Both the position numbers and the translations under genes were made by a program. From Salaquimonas sp041736675 (GTDB lineage: Bacteria > Pseudomonadota > Alphaproteobacteria > Rhizobiales > Rhizobiaceae): a stretch of DNA of 64,000 nucleotides. Numbering within the stretch: the stretch's first letter is position 1; each line of letters begins with the position of its first letter. Under the pieces are notes generated by a model. That model was not told where the DNA came from. It saw only the letters and a list, made by a program, of their open reading frames with translations, and ran no database searches. Shown piece after piece: positions 8,127-15,758 of the stretch. The DNA lies in assembly GCA_041736675.1 (NCBI GenBank), contig JBGSTD010000047.1, forward strand, positions 62,001 through 126,000, written 5' to 3'.

Positions 8127-9026
8127 ATGTATCTCGAACTGATAGATCTTCGATTGTTTACGGAAATAGCCGAGGCAGAAAACCTGACCGTCGGTGCCAA
8201 GCGTGCCTTCCTTTCCGCGCCCGCCGCAAGCGCCCGGATCAAGGCGCTGGAAGCGCGATTGGGAACCAAACTGCTGTACCGCGGAAACCGGGGAGTGAGT
8301 GTGACGCAAGACGGCGAAACCCTTCTACGGCATGCCCGTCTTATTCTTCGCCAGTTGGAATATCTGCAGGATGACCTGACGGGTGGGGACAGGGGGCACA
8401 TCCGCATTTATGCCAATACCACTGCCGTCACCGAATTCATGCCCGAACTACTGGCCGGGTTCATGGCAAAGCGCCCGGGTGTGACAGTCGATTTGCAGGA
8501 AAGACTGACGCAGGACATTTTGCGCGGCGTGCTGGATGGCGCCGCCGACTTTGGCATTGCATCGGGCCCCATAGCCGAAGAGGGGATTGAGGCTATCCGG
8601 TTCTCCACCGACCGGCTTTTGCTTGCGACCCCAACTGGCCATCCCATGGCGAAATTGCGCGAGGTGTCGTTTGCCCAGACGCTGGCCTTCGAGCATATCG
8701 GCCTTCACGAGGGAAGTTCACTGCTGGCCTTTTTGCGTGGCCTTCTAGAACGGAACGGATTTGATCGGGCGTTGCGTGTCCAGGTGCGCAGTTTTGAGGC
8801 CATGTGCCGGATGTGCGAGGCAGGCGTCGGGATTGGCGTTGTTCCAGAATCTGCCGCAAGGCGTCATGCGCAAACCATGCAAATCGCACTGGTTCCCATC
8901 TCCGACGATTGGGCTGTGCGCGACCGCAGTGTCATCGTCAGATCCAATTCGGCGCTCAACAGAACGGCACAGGCCCTCGTCGATGAACTTGTGCGCACCG
9001 GATCAGGCGGCAATTCATCATCGTGA
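8127..9026 (+). CDS. LysR-family transcriptional regulator, divergent to the C5-acid operon
   Basis: 299 residues. The N-terminal winged helix-turn-helix covers about residues 1-60 (Leu-Arg-Leu-Phe, then Ala-Ala-Ser-Ala-Arg-Ile-Lys-Ala-Leu-Glu), followed by a linker helix and a two-lobed effector domain (Gly-His-Ile-Arg-Ile-Tyr... Gly-Ile-Gly-Val-Val-Pro-Glu). It is transcribed away from the hydratase gene across a spacer of about 90 bp, the classic arrangement for a LysR protein controlling its neighbour. The equivalent gene in the P. aeruginosa itaconate locus is ripR. Its 3' end meets kynA tail to tail with a 16-base gap. Confidence 0.88.
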   Translation: MYLELIDLRLFTEIAEAENLTVGAKRAFLSAPAASARIKALEARLGTKLLYRGNRGVSVTQDGETLLRHARLILRQLEYLQDDLTGGDRGHIRIYANTTAVTEFMPELLAGFMAKRPGVTVDLQERLTQDILRGVLDGAADFGIASGPIAEEGIEAIRFSTDRLLLATPTGHPMAKLREVSFAQTLAFEHIGLHEGSSLLAFLRGLLERNGFDRALRVQVRSFEAMCRMCEAGVGIGVVPESAARRHAQTMQIALVPISDDWAVRDRSVIVRSNSALNRTAQALVDELVRTGSGGNSSS

Positions 9027-9042
9027 CTGAACTATAGACCGA

Positions 9043-9885
9043 TCAAAGCTCAGTGCGCACATGCCACAGCTCGGGAAAAAGCTCGATTTCGAGCATTCGC
9101 TTCAGATAACTTATCCCGCCTGTGCCCCCGGTGCCGCGCGTGAACCCGATCACCCGTTCGACAGTGGTGACATGATTGAAACGCCAACGGCGGAAATAAT
9201 CCTCAAAATCCACCAGCTTCTCGGCGATTTCGTAAAGCATCCAGTGTTTTTCAGGCGACGAATAGACGACCTTCCACGCAGCAATGACGCCCGGGTGCGC
9301 CACATGGGTGTGCGTCACATCCCTGTTCAATACATCTGGTGGAATCTCCAGCCCCTGACGCGAAACAAGCCGCAGCACTTCATCATATAGGCTGGGCTTT
9401 GCCAGTTCGCTTTCAAGCAATGTTACAATGTCGGCGCGATGGGCATGCGGACGGATCATTGCATGGTTGCGGTTGCCAAGCAGATACTCAACCAGCCGGT
9501 ATTGCCAGGACTGAAAGCCAGACGATTGGCCAAGACTGTCCCTGAAACGGGTATAATCGGACGGAGTCATGGTGCGCAGCACGTCCCATGCCGAGTTCAA
9601 CTGTTCGAAAATCCGCGAGCAGCGCGCGAGCATTTTCATTGCCGGCTGGACATTGTCATCGCGAATGGCTGCACGAGCAGCCGTCAATTCGTGTATGGCA
9701 AGCCGCATCCACAATTCCGAAGTCTGGTGCTGTATGATGAAAAGCAATTCGTCGTGGGCGGCAGACAGCGGCTTTTGCGCGCCAAGCACCTCGTCGAGGT
9801 GAAGATAGTCGCCATAGGACATCCGTCCGTCAAACGCCATGGAGGCCCCTTCAACTGCAGGATCGTAGTCTGGCTTGCCTGTCAT
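9043..9885 (-). CDS. kynA: Tryptophan 2,3-dioxygenase
   Basis: 280 residues from the ATG at 9885, which overlaps the kynU stop (ATGA). A longer frame to 9948 would overlap kynU and is unlikely. The heme enzyme opens the indole ring of L-tryptophan to N-formylkynurenine. Visible family motifs are Tyr-Gly-Asp-Tyr-Leu-x-Leu-Asp near the N-terminus, Glu-Leu-Phe/Leu-like helices with Ile-x-His-Gln-Thr-Ser-Glu-Leu-Trp, the proximal heme ligand region at His238, and the substrate loop Gly-Thr-Gly-Gly-Thr-Gly-Gly. Length is normal for the bacterial enzyme. It is the second gene of a two-gene operon with kynU; no formamidase gene is in the window. Confidence 0.95.
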   Translation of the reverse strand: MTGKPDYDPAVEGASMAFDGRMSYGDYLHLDEVLGAQKPLSAAHDELLFIIQHQTSELWMRLAIHELTAARAAIRDDNVQPAMKMLARCSRIFEQLNSAWDVLRTMTPSDYTRFRDSLGQSSGFQSWQYRLVEYLLGNRNHAMIRPHAHRADIVTLLESELAKPSLYDEVLRLVSRQGLEIPPDVLNRDVTHTHVAHPGVIAAWKVVYSSPEKHWMLYEIAEKLVDFEDYFRRWRFNHVTTVERVIGFTRGTGGTGGISYLKRMLEIELFPELWHVRTEL

Positions 9886-11075
9886 GTAACCGCCTTGCGA
9901 AGCCGGAATTGCGGCTTGTCCCATTCTGCATTGTTGATGATATCGCAAATTGCCGCTGCTGCTGCCGACACCTCAGCCGGGGTATTATAGAGCGGGCAAA
10001 ATCCAAAGCGCATGATGTCGGGAGCCCGGAAATCGCCGATGATCCCGCGCGCAATAAGCGCCTGCATTGCTGCATAGCCTTCAGCAAATCGAAACGAAAC
10101 CTGGGAGCCTCTTGCTTGCGGATCCCGCGGACTGGCAAGTTCAACGCCATTGCATCCGGCTTCCACTTCGCGAATGAATTGTTCGGACAGTGCAATCGAG
10201 CGGCTCCTGAGTGCCTGCATATCGACTGTGTCCCAGACATCAAGTGCGGCATCGAGAACCGCCATCTGAATAACAGGCGGCGTTCCTACTCGCATCCTGT
10301 CGATACCCGATCCGGCACGGTAATCGAGGGTAAATGCGAACGGAGCCTCATGGCCAAGCCAACCCGACAGAGCCGGTTTTACCTTGTCGGCGATATCAGG
10401 ACGGACGTAAATGAAGGCTGGAGCGCCGGGGCCGCCATTGAGATATTTATAAGTGCAGCCAACCGCAAATTCGGCGTTGCAGGCAGCCAGATCAACCGGC
10501 AACGCCCCTGCAGAATGAGCCAGATCCCAAATCATGGCCGCACCTGCCGTATGCGCCTTTTTGGTGATCCCATCCATGTCGTGCAGCCGGCCGGTCCGAT
10601 AATCCACGTGGGTCAACATGACGACGGCAACGTCATCATTGATATGAGCGGCCACGTCGCCGGGTTCGACAGTCTTCAGCACATGTCCTTTGGCGAGCAT
10701 CCGCAACAAGCCTTCGGCCATATAAAGATCAGTTGGAAAATTGCCCCTGTCAGACAGAACAATCCTACGTTCAGGATTGAGTTCAAGAGCCGAGGCGAGC
10801 GCTTGGTAGACCTTTATCGACAGGGTATCGCCAACCACCACACTGCCAGGCGGTGTGCCAATGAGCCTGCCGATCCGGTCGCCGAGATTTTTTGGCATTT
10901 GCATCCACCCTGCCTGGTTCCAGCCGCCGATTAGCATCTTTCCCCATTCTTCCTCAATTGCCACCCTGGCGCGCCCAGCCGCCTTTCGTGACAACGGGCC
11001 AAGAGAATTGCCATCAAGATAAACAACACCTTCCGGCAAATCGAAAAATGTGCGGGTTTGTTCAAAATCAGTCAC
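9882..11075 (-). CDS. kynU: Kynureninase
   Basis: 397-residue fold-type I PLP enzyme that cleaves kynurenine to anthranilate and alanine. Features: Asp-Gly-Asn-Ser-Leu-Gly-Pro-Leu near residues 21-28, Thr-Leu-Ser at about 84-86, Asp184 in Trp-Asp-Leu-Ala-His-Ser, and the PLP lysine Lys210 in Thr-Tyr-Lys-Tyr-Leu-Asn-Gly-Gly. The start is a GTG at 11075 preceded by AAAGGA. It is the first gene of the kynU-kynA operon. With KynA it makes a tryptophan-to-anthranilate route that still needs an N-formylkynurenine formamidase from elsewhere in the genome. Confidence 0.95.
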   Translation of the reverse strand: MTDFEQTRTFFDLPEGVVYLDGNSLGPLSRKAAGRARVAIEEEWGKMLIGGWNQAGWMQMPKNLGDRIGRLIGTPPGSVVVGDTLSIKVYQALASALELNPERRIVLSDRGNFPTDLYMAEGLLRMLAKGHVLKTVEPGDVAAHINDDVAVVMLTHVDYRTGRLHDMDGITKKAHTAGAAMIWDLAHSAGALPVDLAACNAEFAVGCTYKYLNGGPGAPAFIYVRPDIADKVKPALSGWLGHEAPFAFTLDYRAGSGIDRMRVGTPPVIQMAVLDAALDVWDTVDMQALRSRSIALSEQFIREVEAGCNGVELASPRDPQARGSQVSFRFAEGYAAMQALIARGIIGDFRAPDIMRFGFCPLYNTPAEVSAAAAAICDIINNAEWDKPQFRLRKAVT

Positions 11076-11721
11076 GTATGAGGTCCTTTGTCTGCAGGAT
11101 ATTGATCCAGGTCATCGCTTTAAATCCGACAAGCGTATCATTCCTGATCAGCAAGGCAACCGCAAGCGATACAGTGCCAGTTACCGCCTCATCAACTGCT
11201 CATGTTTGGGCAGACAACCTTTGGAGAAAATACGCCATAGGCTCAGGAAATCCCAGCAAGCCAAATCCAAATGAAAAAACAATGCAGCCAAAAAGGTGAC
11301 ACTTCGGGAGTATTTGTCTCACAAAACATTGGATGGAATTTCGCAAGACCGGACAGAAAGCAAGATTCAGCTTTTCAGGAATTACTCTGACGCGTCTGCA
11401 TCGCAGCAAGAGAGCACTAAAAATTGCTAATTGCCCGCACTGAACCTCAGCGCAATCCGGATGTTGCATAAGTGCTGCGACAAGCATAAAAATTTGATGA
11501 TCTAGCCTGCCGCCGGGGCTTGAAACCGCCGGATCGGATATGGTCCCTCCTGCTTGTTTATTGTGACGCCCTTCATCTGGATAACCTTGCCCCTCGATGA
11601 AGACAAGACTGATTGCGCTTGGGTTTGGTCGCATAGGTAGGTGTGGACTTCAGATGCAACTATGCTCTGGACTTCAAATATTTTGCTGTATAACGTCGGC
11701 GGTTTTAATGTGGTACTTCAA
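11076..11721. other. Stretch without a confident gene upstream of kynU
   Basis: About 645 bases with no recognised gene. On the - strand one frame runs open from 11634 to a stop at 11200-11202 and continues in the same frame to a second stop at 11068-11070 that overlaps the kynU start. The last roughly 70 codons are hydrophobic, with Gly-Leu-Leu-Gly-Phe-Pro-Glu-Pro and a Thr-Val-Ser-Leu-Ala-Val-Ala-Leu-Leu-Ile segment, so a decayed small membrane protein is possible. The kynU promoter should also lie here. On the + side three short repeats of the form GGACTTCA or GGTACTTCA, followed by A-rich bases, occur at 11645, 11669 and 11712. Confidence 0.3.
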
Positions 11722-11793
11722 ATGTACTAACCGACAAAGCCTCATTCACCTTTATGGCTCCGCATCCTGCAGTTCCCTCTGTCCCGCCTGATC

Positions 11794-12612
11794 GTGCTGG
11801 GCGGCATCCTATTCATCCTGATGGCCTGGAGCGAAGGCCGCTTGCAGGCCTTCAAGGCGACACCGCTGGTTGCCATCGCCTTCGCGATTGCCACTGGATT
11901 GGTGGCGATGGCGATTTACATTGCCTGGGGAAAGTTCATCGAACGGCGCGGCGTGAACGAACTATCCCTGCCGGGGGCGGCTCGTGAATGGGCAATTGGC
12001 GCGCTGATCGGCGCTGGGCTCTACACCAGCTGCGTGCTGCTGCTGATGATGCTCGGCATGTATCGCTTTGAGGGTCTGAACCCCTGGACCTACATGATCC
12101 CGGCTATTGCGATGGCGTTGAAATCGGGAATGTTCGAGGAGCTGGTATTTCGCGGCGTGCTGTTCCGCTCCGTCGAGGAGATGGGCGGCAGGTGGATCGC
12201 CATCATCGTCTCGTCGCTCACCTTCGGCTTCCTGCATCTGGTGAATCCGGACGCCACCTTTGCAGGGGCCGCTTACATCAGCATTGAGGCGGGCCTGCTG
12301 CTGGCAGCCGCCTATCTGGTCACGCGACGGCTTTGGCTGGCCATCGGCTTTCACATGATGTGGAACTATGTGCAGTCGGCTGTCTTCTCCGGCATCGTGT
12401 CCGGCGGCGACACGGATCCCGGCCTGTTTCGCGACAAGATCGTGGGGCCAAACTTCTTCACCGGTGGGGATTTCGGAATGGAACAGTCGGTGTTTGCGCT
12501 GATCCTGTGCACCACGGCGGGCGCGGTGCTGCTGAGGATGGCGATGCGACGCGGCCATATTGTTCCGCCACCTTGGAAGGCCAAGCGCCGAGCGTCTTGG
12601 GAAGCTCTATGA
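11794..12612 (+). CDS. CPBP family intramembrane glutamic endopeptidase (first of a tandem pair; 5' end damaged)
   Basis: 272 residues from the first usable start, a GTG at 11794, which has no clear ribosome site. Several membrane helices; CPBP (Abi) motifs are Glu-Glu-Leu-Val-Phe-Arg, Phe-Gly-Phe-Leu-His, and His-Met-Met-Trp-Asn. Homology to the next gene extends upstream of 11794 to an in-frame ATG at 11722: Pro-Leu-Trp-Leu-x-Ile-Leu-Gln-Phe-Pro aligns with no gap, but codon 3 is TAA where the paralogue has GAA. Either translation restarts at 11794 inside the first helix or this copy is a young pseudogene. CPBP proteins process prenylated peptides or give self-immunity to bacteriocins in some species; no such partner is visible. 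Confidence 0.7.
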   Translation: MLGGILFILMAWSEGRLQAFKATPLVAIAFAIATGLVAMAIYIAWGKFIERRGVNELSLPGAAREWAIGALIGAGLYTSCVLLLMMLGMYRFEGLNPWTYMIPAIAMALKSGMFEELVFRGVLFRSVEEMGGRWIAIIVSSLTFGFLHLVNPDATFAGAAYISIEAGLLLAAAYLVTRRLWLAIGFHMMWNYVQSAVFSGIVSGGDTDPGLFRDKIVGPNFFTGGDFGMEQSVFALILCTTAGAVLLRMAMRRGHIVPPPWKAKRRASWEAL

Positions 12613-13481
12613 AAGAACCGGCATTTCCCGAAAAACCGCTCTGGCTTAAAATCCTGCAATTCCCGCTCGTTCGCCTGCTTTTGCTCGGCCCCATCCTGTT
12701 CCTGATGATGGGGATCAGTAACGGCTTCTGGCAGGTCCAGTTTGCAGACCGGCCCTTGTTGGCGATTGCCATGGCCGCGCTGATGGCGTTGCTGGCCGTG
12801 GCAGTCTATGTCGCTTTCGTCAAATTCGTCGAGCAGCGCCCGGTCAGCGAGTTAGCCTTTTCAAGGATGGGCCGGGAACTCGGGCTGGGTATGGTGGCCG
12901 GGGCCGGTCTTTATACGTTCTGTGTGTTGATCCTGATGGCGCTTGGCGTCTACCGCATAGAGGGCATCAACCCATTGTCCTTAATGTTGCCCTCGCTCGC
13001 CATGGCAATAAGTTCCGGGTTTCTAGAGGAGTTGATCCACCGGGGAACGATTTTCCGCAATGTCGAGGCCATGCTCGGCAGTTGGATAGCCCTTTTGGCG
13101 TCAGCCCTGTTTTTCGGGCTCCGCCATCTTGGCAATGCCGATGGCAACCTGGTTGGTGCGCTCGCCATCACCATCGAGGCAGGCCTGCTGCTTGCTGCCC
13201 TCTATCTGCTGACGCGGCGCCTGTGGCTTTCCATCGGCTTCCATATGGCGTGGAACTTCACCCAGGGCGGCGTCTTTTCAGGCTCGGTATCGGGAGCCTT
13301 CGAGCAGCCCGGCTTGTTCAAGTCCGTCATCGAGGGGCCGGAACTGCTGACCGGCGGCAAGTTTGGCATGGAAGCCACCATTGTCGCACTTGTAGTCTGC
13401 TCCACCGTCGGTGTATTGACACTTTTGATGGCAATCCGTCGCGGACACATTTTGCCACCCTACTGGAAGCGGGGCGGCTGA
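12609..13481 (+). CDS. CPBP family intramembrane glutamic endopeptidase (second of a tandem pair)
   Basis: 290 residues from the ATG at 12609, overlapping the stop of the first copy (ATGA). A longer open frame to 12333 runs inside the first gene and is not used. CPBP motifs are intact: Glu-Glu-Leu-Ile-His-Arg, Phe-Gly-Leu-Arg-His, and His-Met-Ala-Trp-Asn. It shares layout, motif spacing and the C-terminal Arg-Arg-Gly-His-Ile-x-Pro-Pro-x-Trp-Lys ending with the first copy, so the pair arose by tandem duplication. It probably acts as a membrane protease; the substrate is unknown. It ends 14 bases before a degenerate copy of the guaA-end repeat. Confidence 0.85.
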   Translation: MKEPAFPEKPLWLKILQFPLVRLLLLGPILFLMMGISNGFWQVQFADRPLLAIAMAALMALLAVAVYVAFVKFVEQRPVSELAFSRMGRELGLGMVAGAGLYTFCVLILMALGVYRIEGINPLSLMLPSLAMAISSGFLEELIHRGTIFRNVEAMLGSWIALLASALFFGLRHLGNADGNLVGALAITIEAGLLLAALYLLTRRLWLSIGFHMAWNFTQGGVFSGSVSGAFEQPGLFKSVIEGPELLTGGKFGMEATIVALVVCSTVGVLTLLMAIRRGHILPPYWKRGG

Positions 13482-13495
13482 GGTTACCCCTAATG

Positions 13496-13515
13496 CTTCC
13501 ACCCGATTGTTTCAG
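13496..13515. repeat. Degenerate copy of the guaA 3'-end repeat (putative old att site)
   Basis: 17 of 20 bases match the corresponding part of the perfect 23-bp repeat at 22264-22286 and 24780-24802, including an unbroken CGATTGTT. The mismatches are all C/T transitions. It lies just after the CPBP stop and is in the same orientation as the other two copies. A flanking region homologous to that beside the 22264 copy follows. Confidence 0.5.
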
Positions 13516-13601
13516 AAACGACCGAGTGCTTGTACTGTCAGGTATTTCAACTGAGATGATCGACACAAACCATAAAGTATACCGTTATAAACCTGGTATT
13601 A

Positions 13602-13680
13602 CGATAAATAACACTTTATTTTCAGTTGATTGCTGCATTCGCATTTTAGCCTCCATGACCAATTTGAACCTGGATTTGCA
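13602..13680 (+). repeat. Diverged direct repeat, left copy
   Basis: About 80 bases align without gaps at roughly 70 percent to 22358-22436. The best-conserved parts are ACTTTATTTTCA or GCTTTATTTTCA, TTTAG.CT and CAATTTG. The shared region can be followed back through ATACCGT on both sides toward the att-like repeat. It contains no gene and resembles no named insertion sequence that I can identify. Confidence 0.5.
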
Positions 13681-13742
13681 GGGGTGAAAAATAGCTCCGA
13701 TCTCAATCGAGGCTCCTGTCGTCAAACCACAACTTGATTGAA

Positions 13743-14663
13743 TCAGACGAACAGCTTTTTTGCATCCTCGGTCTGGAAGAACTCCCGGCAATGGTCGGCA
13801 AATGCGCGGGATCTGCGACTGATACGACCACCACGCCGCGTTGCCAGGACAATGTTCGGGCTGACCCCGGTTTCTATCAATGGGCGACAAACGACCGGCA
13901 GGCCGCTATAGGTGGTATTGGTCAAGGGACAAATATTGAGAATGGCGACGCCAAGGCCTGCTGCAGCCGAACTGCGCACCATTTCGAAAGACTCCAGCCT
14001 TTGTATCCGTCCCGGCTTGATCCCCACACTATCAAAGATCGAACTCACATAATTGCGTGATTGTGGCAGATTGAGCAACAGGAGTGTCCGATCGGCTATG
14101 TCCTTTAGTGATACCCGTTTCAGCTTTGCAAGCGGATCACCCTTCGCGAGAACCACATGGGGCGGAGCCTTTGCAAGAATCTGGTAGTCAAACTCTTCCC
14201 ACAAACCGGCGTCATAGGTGAGCAGGATATCTACCTCACCATCGCGCAGGCTCTTCTGGATGGACATCATGTCGCCTTCGGAAAGATGCACGATCAAATC
14301 CGGATGCGCTTCGTTCAAATTGCGAATGACCTGAGGCGCAATGTTGGGTGAGATCGACGTGAAGGAACCCACACGCACCTCGCCAGACAAGGCCTTGTCT
14401 TCCCCTATCATGTCTTTCATGAAGGTCTCCGCCTCGTCCAGCATCCTGATTGTTCTGGCGATGGCGCGTTCGCCGGCTGCCGTCGTGGCCAGCCCCTTGG
14501 ATCGCTGGCGCACGAAAGCCTGTATCCCGAACTCGAACTCGAACTTGTCAATCGCCATGATGATTGAGGATGTCGAAATATTGAGTGCAGCGGCGGCACC
14601 CAGAATGGAGCGCTGCTGGGAGGCAACGACGACGTAGTGCAACTGACGCAGTGTTATATTCAT
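13743..14663 (-). CDS. LysR-family transcriptional regulator, divergent to the lactonase-TRAP cassette
   Basis: 306 residues. The winged helix-turn-helix occupies about residues 1-60 (Leu-Arg-Gln-Leu-His-Tyr at the start, then Ser-Thr-Ser-Ser-Ile-Ile-Met-Ala-Ile-Asp-Lys-Phe-Glu in the recognition region), followed by an effector domain with Val-Arg-Val-Gly-Ser-Phe and a late Gly-Leu-Gly-Val-Ala-Ile-Leu. It is transcribed away from the SMP-30 gene over an AT-rich spacer of about 90 bases, so it most likely responds to the substrate taken up by the cassette. The first helix-turn-helix residues are slightly unusual, with a run of serines, but the fold assignment is clear. Confidence 0.87.
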   Translation of the reverse strand: MNITLRQLHYVVVASQQRSILGAAAALNISTSSIIMAIDKFEFEFGIQAFVRQRSKGLATTAAGERAIARTIRMLDEAETFMKDMIGEDKALSGEVRVGSFTSISPNIAPQVIRNLNEAHPDLIVHLSEGDMMSIQKSLRDGEVDILLTYDAGLWEEFDYQILAKAPPHVVLAKGDPLAKLKRVSLKDIADRTLLLLNLPQSRNYVSSIFDSVGIKPGRIQRLESFEMVRSSAAAGLGVAILNICPLTNTTYSGLPVVCRPLIETGVSPNIVLATRRGGRISRRSRAFADHCREFFQTEDAKKLFV

Positions 14664-14752
14664 TTTATAACTCTATCATTTCCATAAAAAATATTATTCA
14701 ATTTTATTGTTCATTGCTAGCCTGTTCCTGAATGGGAGGAGCGGCGCGTCAA

Positions 14753-15685
14753 ATGAGTCAGCATTCATTGGCAAACAAGGGCATAACTGTACCTGGAAAC
14801 GACACCAAGCCGGATATCCGGTGCATCTGGAATGGACCGGCAACTCTTGGTGAGTGTCCACTTTGGGATGAGCGCATGCAACGTCTTTTCTGGATTGACA
14901 GTCTTGATCAGAGTATCTGGCAAGCCGACTACGATGGTGGAAATCTGAAAAGCTGGAATGTCGGTGAGATTATCGGCTCTATTGGCCTTTGCACAGATCA
15001 ACGGCTTGTTGCGGGCCTTGAAAGCGGATTTGCCTTGCTCAACCTGTCAGGCGATGCAGTCTCAATAGAACGTATCGGCGATCCAGAACCCGAATTGCCG
15101 GATACCAGATTGAATGACGGAAAAATTGATCGTCAGGGGCGCTTTTGGTGTGGAACCATGAACCGCAATTTTGCGAGTGCAAATGCTTCTCTCTATCGCC
15201 TCGATGCGGATTTGACCTGGCACCGGCAGTTTAGCGGTGTCACGGTTTCCAACGGGCTGGCTTTCTCTCTGGATGGCAGAACTTTGTATTTTTCTGATAG
15301 CCGGGTTGATAAATCCCATCAATTTGACCTCGATTTGCAAACGGGGCAATTGTCCAATCAAAAGGGTTTTGTGAATACCAGGTCATATGAGGGACGGATA
15401 GACGGAGCGACGGTGGATGAAGAAGGAAATTACTGGGGCGCCTTGTTTGAAGGCAGTGCTGTGGGTTGTTTTTCCCCTGCCGGCGAACTTCTTAAAAAGA
15501 TCGTAGTACCCGTCAGTTGCCCGACCATGTGTGCGTTCGGCGGTCCGGACATGAACATTCTGTTTGTAACGTCGGCAACCTTTTCGCTTGGGGAAATCGA
15601 GAGGGAAGCTGAGGCTGGTTCGCTTTTTGCCATTCACGGAATTGGCGTTCGGGGCGTTCCAGAGCCGCGATTTGCAGTGAGTTGA
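14753..15685 (+). CDS. SMP-30/gluconolactonase/LRE family protein
   Basis: 310 residues from the ATG at 14753, which lies 11 bases after GGGAGGAG; an in-frame ATG at 14732 overlaps that site and is less likely. Six-bladed beta-propeller lactonase family: metal ligands are expected at the Glu of Leu-Gly-Glu-Cys-Pro near residue 35, the Asn of Val-Ser-Asn-Gly-Leu-Ala and the Asp of Arg-Ile-Asp-Gly-Ala; Arg-Leu-Asn-Asp-Gly-Lys and Phe-Trp-Cys-Gly-Thr-Met are typical blade motifs. It would open a sugar-acid lactone. As first gene of the cassette it suggests that a sugar or polyol is oxidised to a lactone and hydrolysed. The substrate is unknown. Confidence 0.85.
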   Translation: MSQHSLANKGITVPGNDTKPDIRCIWNGPATLGECPLWDERMQRLFWIDSLDQSIWQADYDGGNLKSWNVGEIIGSIGLCTDQRLVAGLESGFALLNLSGDAVSIERIGDPEPELPDTRLNDGKIDRQGRFWCGTMNRNFASANASLYRLDADLTWHRQFSGVTVSNGLAFSLDGRTLYFSDSRVDKSHQFDLDLQTGQLSNQKGFVNTRSYEGRIDGATVDEEGNYWGALFEGSAVGCFSPAGELLKKIVVPVSCPTMCAFGGPDMNILFVTSATFSLGEIEREAEAGSLFAIHGIGVRGVPEPRFAVS

Positions 15686-15758
15686 AATACAAACAGTTTG
15701 GATTTTTCCCGAAAATTGCATGCAAAATGTCCATCAGGACAAACAACCGGAGGAGAAG

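Noticed and set aside
8034..8309. N-terminal extension of the FAS1-like hydratase
   Set aside because: It would run through the divergent promoter and the LysR gene start and has no family similarity; ATGs at 8033/8036 have a good ribosome site.
12333..12608. Upstream extension of the second CPBP gene
   Set aside because: It reads inside the first CPBP gene in another frame; the ATG at 12609 aligns with the paralogue.
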